The notes beneath the pieces are model-generated. The model made no database searches, was not told the origin of the DNA, and saw only the letters and a program-made list of their open reading frames with translations. The position numbers were made by a program, and so were the translations under genes. Below are positions 1 to 6,872 of a DNA stretch of 8,217 nucleotides, piece by piece; the first letter of the stretch is position 1; each line of letters opens with the position of its first letter. This DNA comes from Deltaproteobacteria bacterium (lineage in GTDB: Bacteria; Myxococcota_A; Polyangia; Polyangiales; Ga0077539): NCBI GenBank assembly GCA_947494865.1, contig CANMAT010000138.1, positions 1-8,217 on the forward strand, written 5' to 3'.

Positions 1-79
1 CCCTCCGGTCGGTAGTGCTGTTCAAGCGCGAGCGTTTGTGTACGATCCCGCCGCTTTAGAGCCGCCCTCATCCCCACCC

Positions 80-84
80 GAGGT
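80..84 (+). promoter_or_regulatory. Candidate ribosome binding site of the large kinase-like/TPR gene
   Basis: GAGGT matches five bases of the Shine-Dalgarno consensus and lies 11 bases before the ATG at 96, slightly farther than usual. The surrounding string (CGAGGT, then ACG, then CCC before ATG) closely resembles the leader of the lipoprotein gene at 5620-5638. It supports the ATG at 96 as the start. Nothing else in positions 1-79 could be assigned with confidence. Confidence 0.45.
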
Positions 85-95
85 TCACGTCGCCC

Positions 96-3000
96 ATGGC
101 ATCCGCCACGCCTGCAGAGATCCTTCGTCACGAATTCGAGCAGCTCTTCGACCTCGATGAGATGCACCGTATCACGCGAGAGCTCCTGGGCCTCTCGCCC
201 GACGACGTGGCCGCCGGCGCCACGCGGGGCGCCTACGCGCGCGCCCTCGTCGAGCGCTCGTACCGCGACGACCTGCAAGAGGCCCTCGCCGACGCCATCG
301 CCCTGAAAGACCGCGGCGCCGAAGGCCGACTGCGCGCCGTGTTCGAGGGCCGGCACGCCGACGACCTGGCCGCGGGCACCGTCGTCGAGGGCTACCGGGT
401 CTCGAAGCGCCTGCACGAAGAGGGCATCAGCACGGTGTACCTCGCCGTCGGCCCCGAGAGCCGCCAGGTGACGCTCAAGGTGCTGCGCGAGGGACGCGCG
501 CGCGACCGCCGCGGGCTCCAGCGCTTCCTCCTCGCGCAGCGGGCCCTCAAGGCCGTCGAGCACCCCGCCGTGCAGCGGGTCATCGCCGCGGGCGTGCTCG
601 CCGACGGGCGGCCCTACCTCGTGTGCGAGCACATCGACGGGCAGCTCCTGTCGGCGCGCCTCGGGCGCGCGGGCGCCATGCACATCAACGAGGCGCGCAA
701 CGTGCTCCAGGCGCTCTGCGAGGGCCTCGACAAGGTGCACGCCGCGGGCCTCGCGCACGGCGACATTCGCACCGACCACGTGATGCTCGTGCGCCGCGAC
801 GGCCAGCTCGCGGGAGTGCTCGTCGATTTCGCCGTCGACCGGCTCCTGGGCGCGCGCCCCGGCGTCGACGGGGGCAGCCTCACGGTGCTCTCGAGCACCG
901 CGCGGGCCCTCGCACCCGAGCGCGTTCGCACCGGCTCCGCGGCTGACGCGCGCTCCGACGTGTACAGCCTCGGCGTGCTCGCGTGGGAGGTGCTCACCGC
1001 CAAGCCCCTGTACCCCGCCGCGGCCACGCCCTTCGACCTCGTGCTCGCCCACGCGAGCGAGGCGCCCGAGAGCCCCAGCAAGATCGCCCCGCGCGGCTGG
1101 GTCACCCGCGAGGTCGACGCGGCGGTGCTCAAGGCCCTCGCGAAAGACCCGGCCGAGCGCTACGCCTCGGCGGGCGCGTTCTTCACGGCCCTCACCGACG
1201 CGGTGAAGGGCAAGCGCTCCGGCGACATCACCCGCGACGAGTTCGAGGCCCGCAAGGCCGCCGTGGCCGAGGCGCCCGGCGACGACGAGAAGGCCCTCGC
1301 CCTCGAGCAGTCGGGCACGCAGGGCGTGGCGTGGGCCGACGTGGCCGAGGCGCTGCGCACCGTCGCCGACGGCACCGAAGACGCGGCGGCCAAGAAGGCG
1401 CTGCTGTTTCGCGCGGCGCGCGTGCTCGAGGCCGAGGTGAAAGACCCCGCGGCGGCGCGCAAGGTGTATGAGCTGCTCGCCGACGGCGCCGACGGGGACG
1501 AGGTGGCGAAGGCCCGCGTGCAGGAGATCCGCCGCGCCCTCGCCACGCCCGAAGAGAAGGCCGAGATCATTCTCGAAGAGATCGACGCGGAGAAGCTCGC
1601 GACGGAGCGCGCGAAGCTCTACGTGTCGCTCGCGAAGCTCTACGAGCGCGAGCTCAAGGACACCGAGAACGCCCTCGTGGCGCTCACGCAAGCGGTCATC
1701 GAGTCGCCCGCCGACGACGAGATCGCCGAAGAGGTCGAGCGCCTCGCGGGCGACGACGCCAAGAGCTGGAGCGAGCCGCTGCAGGTGATCTCCGACGCCA
1801 TCAAGGGCCGCGAGGCCTCCGAGGCGGTGCCGCTCTACCTCCGCGCGGGCCGCTGGTACGCCGAGAAGACGCTGCGCCCCGAGTTCGCGCTGGTTTGTTA
1901 CAATCAGGTCATCGCGCTCGCGCCGGGCAACGACGCGGCGCTCGAAGGCGCGGCGGGCATCTACCGCAAGGCGCAGCAGTGGGGTGAGCTCACGGGCACG
2001 CTCCTCAAGCGCGCCGACGCGCAGGGCGCGACGCCGAAGGCCCGCGACGCGCGCGCCGAGGCGGCCGACCTGCTCGAGTCGCGGCTCAACGAGGCCGCGC
2101 GGGCGCGCGACTTCGCCGAGCGGGTGCTCGCCGAAGACCCCGCGCACCCGAAGGCCAACGAGGTCATCGAGCGCATCTACCTCCGCACCGAAGACTGGAA
2201 CGGGCTCGTCGGGCTCATCGGCCGCAAGGCCGAGGCGCAGACGGGCGACAAGCGCGCCGAGGCGCTCTGCGAGATCGCCGAGGTCTACGAAGACCGGCTC
2301 TCGAACGTCGAGAAGGCCGCGGAGTTCTTCGAGCAGGCCCGCGAGGCCGACCCGCGCAACGTGGCGTCGCTCAAGGGCCTCGAGCGGCTCTACGCGCGCA
2401 CCGACAACCACGACAAGCTGCTCAAGGTGCTCGAGGCGCAGGCCCTGCTCGCCCCCATGGCGCGGCAGAAGGTCGAGCTGCAGAACCGCATCGGCGCCCT
2501 GCTCGAAGAGGAGTTCGTCGATCACGCCCGCGCCGCCGCGGCGTTCGAAGAGGCCGTGCGGCTCGACCCGGCGAACGATCCGGGCCTCCGCGGCCTCGGG
2601 CGCCTCTACCGCGTGCTCGGCCGGTGGGACGAGCTCGCCGCCCTCCTCGAGCGCCACGCGACGCTCGTCGACGACGCGGCGAAGAAGTCGGAGATCCTCG
2701 TGTCGGCGGGCCGCGTGCTGCTCGACCCCATCGGCGCTGTCGACCGCTCGCAGAAGTGCTTCGAGCGCGCGCTCGAGATCGACGCGAACAACGGCGTAGC
2801 GCTCGAGGCGCTCGCCCGCATCGCGGCCCTCAAGGGCGACACGCGCGCGGCCACCGACGCGTACGACAAGCTCGCGCAGACGGCCAAGACGCCCGGCGAG
2901 CGCCTCGAGGTGCTGCTCAAGCTCGCCAAGGTGCTCGAAGACAAGGGCGACCGCGACGCGGCCATCGAGCGCTACAAGCAGTGCCTCGACGCCGACCCCG

Positions 3001-5417
3001 ACTCCGGCGTGGCCACCTCGCGGCTGCGGGAGCTCTACGCGGCGCGCGGCGACGCGGCGGGCGCGATCGAGCTGCTGCAGCGCGAGATCGAGGCCGCCGA
3101 GGGGAGCAACCAGCGGGCGTCGCTCTGGGCCCAGGTGGCGCGCATCTACCGCGACCGGGTGAAGGACAAAGACAAGGCCCGCGACGCGGCTGAGAAGGCG
3201 CAGCTCCTCGACGCGAGCAACGACGACGCGTCGGCGCTCCTGGGCGAGATGGCGTACGAAGACGAGCGGTGGGCCGACGCGGCGCGGCTGCTGGCCGCTC
3301 GGGCGGGCCGCGCGAAGGAGCTCGGGCGCCCCGAGGGCCTCGGGCTGGCGCTCAAGTACGGCCAGGCGCTCGCGCGCTCGGGCGACGGGGCGCAGGCGCT
3401 CGCGGCGTTTCGCACGGCGCGCGAGATCGCGCCCGACGACCGCGAGGTGCTCCTCGCGGTGGCGCACGCGGCGTGGGAGGCGGGCGCGTGGGCCGAGGCC
3501 GTCGACGTGTACGCCGACGTGCTGCGCGCGCACGGCAAAGACCTCGACCGCGAGGTCAAGGTGGGCGCGCTCTTCGAGATGGCGAGCGCCCTCAAGCGCA
3601 GCGGCAAGGGGGCCGACGGGCTCAAGGCGGCCGTCGAGGCGCACGAGCTCGACCCGCAGAGCGTGAAGGTGATCGACCTCGCCGCGACCCTCTACGGCGA
3701 AGAGGGCCGCTGGGACGAGGTGGTGAAGCTCAAGCGAAAGCGCGTCGAGCTGGCGACCAACGAGGAAGACCGCTTCGAGGGCCACCTCGAGCTCGGAGAG
3801 CTCCACGCGACGAAGCTCGGCGAGAAGGCCAGGGCCGCCAAGGCGTACTCCGCGGCGCTCGAGATCAAGCCCGACGACCGCAAGCTGCTCACGCGCCTCA
3901 TGCAGCTCTACTCCGACGAGAAAGACTGGGGCCGCCTCGTCGAGGTGGTGCTGCGCCTCGCCGACCTCCTCCAAGACCGCGCGCAGCTCGGCAAGTACTA
4001 CCTCACGGCGGCGCAGCTCTGCGACGTGCACCTCGGACGCACCGACGAGGCCGTCGACTACTACGAGTCGGCGCTCGAGCACGACCCGTCGCTCGAGCGC
4101 GCGCTCGCGGGCATCGCCGCGCTGCGGGGGGCCAAGGGCGACTGGCAGGGCCTCGAGGCGAGCTACCGCAAGGTGCTCGGCAAGATGCCCGACGGGGCGC
4201 CGAAGGGCGCGAGGGCGCGCATCCACGCGCTGCTCGCGGGCCTCTACGAAGACAAGCGCAAGCTCAACCAGCCCGCCGAGGCAGTGGCCGAGTACGAGAA
4301 GGCCATGGAGATCGCGCCCGGTGAGGCCGACTACGCCGACCGCCTCGCGGAGCTCTACCTGGCCGACACGAAGCGCTACTTCGACCGCGCGGTGTCGACG
4401 CACCGCTCGCTCCTGGCGAAGAACCCGCTGCGTGTCGAGTCGCTCCACGCGCTGCGCAAGGTCTACACCGAGACGCGCAAGCCCGACGAGGCGTGGTGCA
4501 TGTGCCAGGCGCTCGTTAGCGTGAAGGGCGCCGTCCCCGAAGAGGAGAACTTCTACAAGAAGTTTCGCACCGACCGCCCCGCCAACGCGCAAGAGAAGCT
4601 CAACGACGAGCGCTGGGCGCGCGACCTCGTGCACCCCTGGCAAGACCCGCTCATCACGTCGCTCTTCGCCGTGATCACCCCCGCGGTGCTCAAGGCGCGC
4701 GCTGTGCCGGGCTCGGAGTACGGGCTCACCGCGGCCAACCGCATCGAGCCGTCGACCGACGACGGCGAGATGGCGCAGACCGTCCACTACGCGGCGGGCG
4801 TGCTCGGGCTCCAGACCCCGACGGTGCACGTCGTACCGGCGCAAGACTCGGGGCTCAATTTCGCCTCCACGGCGCCCCCGTCGCTCTTCCTCGGCAAGAC
4901 GGCCCTCGCGGGCGGCCCCGCCAAGGCGCTCGCCTTCCTCGCGGGCATGCGGCTGTCGTACTTCCGGGCGGGCCACCAGGTGCGGCAGATCGTGCCCACG
5001 GGCACGGGGCTCCGCGCGTGGCTCTTCGCGGCCATCCGCGCGGTGCAGCCTTCGTTCCCCATCAGCGCCGACCTCGCGGGCCCCGTCGGCGAGAACGTCG
5101 GGGTCATCAAGCAGGTGATCACCGGCAACTCCCTCGACGTGCTCACCTCGCTGGTCTCGAAGCTCGTGCAGGCCGACACCTCGCTCGACCTCAAGCGCTG
5201 GATGCTCGGCGTCGACCTCACCGCCGACCGCGCGGGCTTCCTCCTTTCGAACGACCTGTCGATGTCCATCGCGGTGATCCGCGCGATGCCCGAAGACCAG
5301 TCTGCCGTCCCGCAGGCCGACCGCATCCGCGAGCTGCGCCTCTACGCCACCAGCGAAGACTACTTCCGCCTCCGCCAGCGCCTCGGCATCGCGATGATCG
5401 TCGGCGACAAGAAGTAG
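96..5417 (+). CDS. Giant kinase-like / TPR-like super-repeat / M48-like fold protein (probable pseudokinase)
   Basis: This is a 1773-residue protein with no signal peptide or clear membrane segment, so probably cytosolic. Residues 1-85 form a helical module. Residues about 98-375 match a bacterial Ser/Thr kinase: Lys128 (VTLK), HGD at 221-223, DFA at 244-246, APE at 273-275, and SDVYSLG from 287. However, the Gly-rich loop reads LHEEGIST, the helix-C Glu position is Ala147, the catalytic-loop Lys and Asn are Arg225 and His228, and the DFG Gly is Ala246. I infer weak or no phosphotransfer activity. Residues about 520-1480 are TPR-like helix pairs with a 72-residue period. Residues about 1500-1773 resemble an M48 peptidase fold without zinc ligands (MRLSY where HELGH is expected, VDLTADRAG near the end). 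Its role is probably scaffolding or signalling; partners are unknown. The start at 96 has a plausible GAGGT site upstream. The reading frame is intact. Confidence 0.93.
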   Translation: MASATPAEILRHEFEQLFDLDEMHRITRELLGLSPDDVAAGATRGAYARALVERSYRDDLQEALADAIALKDRGAEGRLRAVFEGRHADDLAAGTVVEGYRVSKRLHEEGISTVYLAVGPESRQVTLKVLREGRARDRRGLQRFLLAQRALKAVEHPAVQRVIAAGVLADGRPYLVCEHIDGQLLSARLGRAGAMHINEARNVLQALCEGLDKVHAAGLAHGDIRTDHVMLVRRDGQLAGVLVDFAVDRLLGARPGVDGGSLTVLSSTARALAPERVRTGSAADARSDVYSLGVLAWEVLTAKPLYPAAATPFDLVLAHASEAPESPSKIAPRGWVTREVDAAVLKALAKDPAERYASAGAFFTALTDAVKGKRSGDITRDEFEARKAAVAEAPGDDEKALALEQSGTQGVAWADVAEALRTVADGTEDAAAKKALLFRAARVLEAEVKDPAAARKVYELLADGADGDEVAKARVQEIRRALATPEEKAEIILEEIDAEKLATERAKLYVSLAKLYERELKDTENALVALTQAVIESPADDEIAEEVERLAGDDAKSWSEPLQVISDAIKGREASEAVPLYLRAGRWYAEKTLRPEFALVCYNQVIALAPGNDAALEGAAGIYRKAQQWGELTGTLLKRADAQGATPKARDARAEAADLLESRLNEAARARDFAERVLAEDPAHPKANEVIERIYLRTEDWNGLVGLIGRKAEAQTGDKRAEALCEIAEVYEDRLSNVEKAAEFFEQAREADPRNVASLKGLERLYARTDNHDKLLKVLEAQALLAPMARQKVELQNRIGALLEEEFVDHARAAAAFEEAVRLDPANDPGLRGLGRLYRVLGRWDELAALLERHATLVDDAAKKSEILVSAGRVLLDPIGAVDRSQKCFERALEIDANNGVALEALARIAALKGDTRAATDAYDKLAQTAKTPGERLEVLLKLAKVLEDKGDRDAAIERYKQCLDADPDSGVATSRLRELYAARGDAAGAIELLQREIEAAEGSNQRASLWAQVARIYRDRVKDKDKARDAAEKAQLLDASNDDASALLGEMAYEDERWADAARLLAARAGRAKELGRPEGLGLALKYGQALARSGDGAQALAAFRTAREIAPDDREVLLAVAHAAWEAGAWAEAVDVYADVLRAHGKDLDREVKVGALFEMASALKRSGKGADGLKAAVEAHELDPQSVKVIDLAATLYGEEGRWDEVVKLKRKRVELATNEEDRFEGHLELGELHATKLGEKARAAKAYSAALEIKPDDRKLLTRLMQLYSDEKDWGRLVEVVLRLADLLQDRAQLGKYYLTAAQLCDVHLGRTDEAVDYYESALEHDPSLERALAGIAALRGAKGDWQGLEASYRKVLGKMPDGAPKGARARIHALLAGLYEDKRKLNQPAEAVAEYEKAMEIAPGEADYADRLAELYLADTKRYFDRAVSTHRSLLAKNPLRVESLHALRKVYTETRKPDEAWCMCQALVSVKGAVPEEENFYKKFRTDRPANAQEKLNDERWARDLVHPWQDPLITSLFAVITPAVLKARAVPGSEYGLTAANRIEPSTDDGEMAQTVHYAAGVLGLQTPTVHVVPAQDSGLNFASTAPPSLFLGKTALAGGPAKALAFLAGMRLSYFRAGHQVRQIVPTGTGLRAWLFAAIRAVQPSFPISADLAGPVGENVGVIKQVITGNSLDVLTSLVSKLVQADTSLDLKRWMLGVDLTADRAGFLLSNDLSMSIAVIRAMPEDQSAVPQADRIRELRLYATSEDYFRLRQRLGIAMIVGDKK
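1665..4520 (+). repeat. Protein-level 72-residue TPR-like super-repeat array (about 12 units)
   Basis: Within the large protein, a turn of the form (D/A/S)-P or D-A followed by N/D recurs after a helix ending in EI, RL or LL. These anchors fall at residues about 537, 609, 681, 752, 824, 896, 967, 1039, 1112, 1186, 1258, 1330, 1407 and 1443. Spacing is 71-74 until the last two steps (77, then 36). Each unit contains an A..F/Y..A helix, the anchor turn, a L..LY....W..L helix pair and a connecting A..Y.. helix. A period of 72 equals two TPR-sized 36-residue hairpins. DNA identity between units is low; the repeat is seen in the protein. Unit boundaries are approximate. Confidence 0.8.
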
Positions 5418-5420
5418 CCG

Positions 5421-5461
5421 CTCCCGCATCCGCCGCCCTCCCTCGGAGCATCCCACGGGAG
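5421..5461 (+). terminator. Possible stem-loop after the large gene
   Basis: CTCCCG at 5421-5426 pairs with CGGGAG at 5456-5461. Inside it, CTCC at 5438-5441 pairs with GGAG at 5445-5448 around a three-base loop. It begins 4 bases after the stop codon. There is no T-rich tract, so intrinsic termination is not demonstrated, and in GC-rich DNA short stems arise by chance. Confidence 0.25.
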
Positions 5462-5528
5462 AAATCGCCTTCGCCCCGCTTCAAACTCGCGCCGTCGCGC
5501 CGCCCTGTGAGCCGTCTCTGCGGTCCCG

Positions 5529-5541
5529 TGCCACTGTGGCA
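5529..5541. promoter_or_regulatory. Short perfect palindrome upstream of the lipoprotein gene
   Basis: TGCCAC-T-GTGGCA is a perfect 6+1+6 inverted repeat, 94 bases before the lipoprotein ATG. It could be a transcription-factor site or a small hairpin. The sequence alone does not decide which. Confidence 0.3.
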
Positions 5542-5550
5542 AGATGAGCG

Positions 5551-5582
5551 TTGTGCGCACGCCCCTTGCGTCGCGCGCACAA
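5551..5582. promoter_or_regulatory. Spaced inverted repeat TTGTGCGC / GCGCACAA, candidate operator
   Basis: TTGTGCGC at 5551-5558 is the exact reverse complement of GCGCACAA at 5575-5582, with 16 bases between. The half-sites are 24 bases apart start to start, a little over two helical turns, which suits a dimeric regulator. It ends 53 bases before the lipoprotein start and abuts an AT-richer patch (CAATTGATT). No convincing -35/-10 pair was identified. The regulator, if any, is not in the window. Confidence 0.35.
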
Positions 5583-5620
5583 TTGATTCACGCATCGAGC
5601 GCCCCGCTTCACCCTTCGTC

Positions 5621-5625
5621 GAGGT
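5621..5625 (+). promoter_or_regulatory. Candidate ribosome binding site of the lipoprotein gene
   Basis: GAGGT lies 10 bases before the ATG at 5636. It supports that start over the much longer open frame, which runs upstream into the large gene and lacks a signal peptide there. Confidence 0.45.
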
Positions 5626-5635
5626 CAACGCCCCC

Positions 5636-6820
5636 ATGCAACGAACCCCTCCCACGGTCGGCGCCCTTCTGGCTGCCTCCTGCTTCGCGGTCTCTCTCGG
5701 CTGCAGCGACGCTGGCAGCGCGACGCCCGCCGCTCCCGCCGACAGCTCCGTCACGGCCGACGGCGCGGTCACCGACGCGCCCGCCACGCCCGACGCTCCC
5801 GCTGCGCCCCCCACCATCCCCGCGCTCGGCAACGGCATGCACACGCCCGCGTCGGTGCGCGTCACCGTCGTGGCGAACGACGCCGACGAGCTCGACCGCC
5901 CGCGCGACCTCGCGTTCAACCCCGAGGCCCCCGAGCAGCTCTGGATCCTCAACAACGGCAGCAGCTCGATCACCATCGTGCGCAACGCGGGCACCGCCGA
6001 GCGCGACTCGGTTCGCAACGTGGGCAGGGGCAACACGCACTTCATGGCGCGCCCGTCGGCGCTCGCCTTCGGGGCGCCGGGCATCTTCGCCACATCGCAG
6101 GAGACCGACGAAGTCACCGAGCGCGGAGCGCCCCCGGACTTCATGGGCCCCACCCTGTGGGATTCGAACTACGACCTCTTCGACTCGGGCGACGACTCGC
6201 ACATCGACATGCTGCACAACAGCCCCAACGCGGTCGGCATCGCGTGGGAGGCCGACAACGTCTACTGGGTCATCGACGGCGCGCACCGCTGCCTCACGCG
6301 CTACGACTTCCAGACGCCCCACCCGCGCAGCGGCACCGACCACCGGTCGGCCAACGTGCGGCGCTACGCCAACGGGATGCTCACCTACACCGAGAACGTC
6401 TCGGCGCACGCCGTCTTCGACGCGACGCAGGGGCGGCTCTACGTCTCCGAGCCCGGCGCCAACCGCGTCGCGATGTTCGACCCCTCCGCGGCCGAGATGG
6501 GCGCGCGCATCCTGCCCAACTACGACGGCTCGCAGCAGCGCATGATGGGCGGCGGCACCCTCGAGACCTTCATCGACGGCGCGGCCAACGAGCTCCGCAA
6601 GCCCTCGGGCCTCGCGCTCGTGGGCGACACTTTTTACGTCACCGACAACGAGACGTCGCGGGTCGTGGCCTTCGACCGCATGGGCCGCCGCGTCGACTGG
6701 CTCGACCTCTCGTCCGAGGTGCAGCCCGGCGGCCTCATGGGCATCGCCGTCGACGCGCGCGGGTGGATCTACCTCACCGACGCCATCGGCAACCGCGTGA
6801 TCGAGGTCGCTCCCCGCTGA
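5636..6820 (+). CDS. Predicted lipoprotein with NHL-type beta-propeller
   Basis: This 394-residue protein starts with a short basic end, a hydrophobic stretch (about 8-22) and Cys23 in VSLGC followed by Ser-Asp. That is a plausible lipobox, though the usual Leu at -3 is Ser. Residues 24-64 are an Ala/Pro/Asp/Thr linker, as in surface-tethered lipoproteins. Six NHL-like blades follow, seen as P..LA/GIA...YVTD...RV..FD patterns near residues 87-115, 137-160, 197-224, 256-282, 320-347 and 364-391. Between blades 2 and 3 is an acidic, His-bearing insert (DSGDDSHIDMLH, 183-194). After blade 3 come His229 and His236 and VRRY. I recall similar HxDMLH and YDF...DH patterns in uncharacterised NHL proteins but cannot name the family. 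It is probably envelope-located; ligand or activity is unknown. The ATG at 5636 is the start that places the signal peptide at the N-terminus. The ATP-grasp gene follows 52 bases later. Confidence 0.9.
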   Translation: MQRTPPTVGALLAASCFAVSLGCSDAGSATPAAPADSSVTADGAVTDAPATPDAPAAPPTIPALGNGMHTPASVRVTVVANDADELDRPRDLAFNPEAPEQLWILNNGSSSITIVRNAGTAERDSVRNVGRGNTHFMARPSALAFGAPGIFATSQETDEVTERGAPPDFMGPTLWDSNYDLFDSGDDSHIDMLHNSPNAVGIAWEADNVYWVIDGAHRCLTRYDFQTPHPRSGTDHRSANVRRYANGMLTYTENVSAHAVFDATQGRLYVSEPGANRVAMFDPSAAEMGARILPNYDGSQQRMMGGGTLETFIDGAANELRKPSGLALVGDTFYVTDNETSRVVAFDRMGRRVDWLDLSSEVQPGGLMGIAVDARGWIYLTDAIGNRVIEVAPR

Positions 6821-6828
6821 GCGCTCGG

Positions 6829-6861
6829 TCTCCCTCTCGCGCTTCTCCCTTCCTCTCTCCC
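6829..6861 (+). other. Polypyrimidine tract between the lipoprotein and ATP-grasp genes
   Basis: This is a 33-base run with only two purines (G6839, G6841); 6842-6861 is pure C/T. It is flanked by a 6-base inverted repeat, GCTCGG (6823-6828) and CCGAGC (6860-6865). It fills most of the intergenic space, leaving no purine-rich ribosome site except CGAG at 6861-6864. Function unknown. Confidence 0.4.
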
Positions 6862-6872
6862 GAGCCACACAG

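Noticed and set aside
18..46. Possible promoter with TACGAT (41-46) as -10
   Set aside because: Only four of six -10 bases match and no -35 sequence at proper spacing is convincing.
2761..2776. 16-base perfect palindrome TCGAGCGCGCGCTCGA, with a 14-base relative at 4094-4107
   Set aside because: Both encode the recurring helix motif E-R-A-L in favoured codons, so coding constraint explains them.
3269..4324. 351-codon open frame in another + frame inside the large gene
   Set aside because: Arg/Gly/Ala-rich shadow translation; the main frame continues the 72-residue repeats without a break.
5521..5536. Sigma-54-like TGGCACG on the minus strand
   Set aside because: The GC element is one base off the required -24/-12 spacing, and no gene on that strand follows.
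5018..5635. Upstream in-frame extension of the lipoprotein reading frame
   Set aside because: It would overlap 400 bases of the large gene and bury the signal peptide and lipobox inside the protein. The ATG at 5636 has GAGGT upstream.
5544..6545. Possible separate gene starting at ATG 5544 in another + frame
   Set aside because: Translation is Ser/Thr/Pro/Arg-rich low complexity, with the start inside the inverted-repeat region; the lipoprotein frame explains the same DNA better.
5636..6820. Peptidyl-amidoglycolate lyase-like function for the propeller lipoprotein
   Set aside because: A six-bladed NHL fold with histidines is shared, but I could not align the specific zinc-binding histidines, so no enzyme function is claimed.
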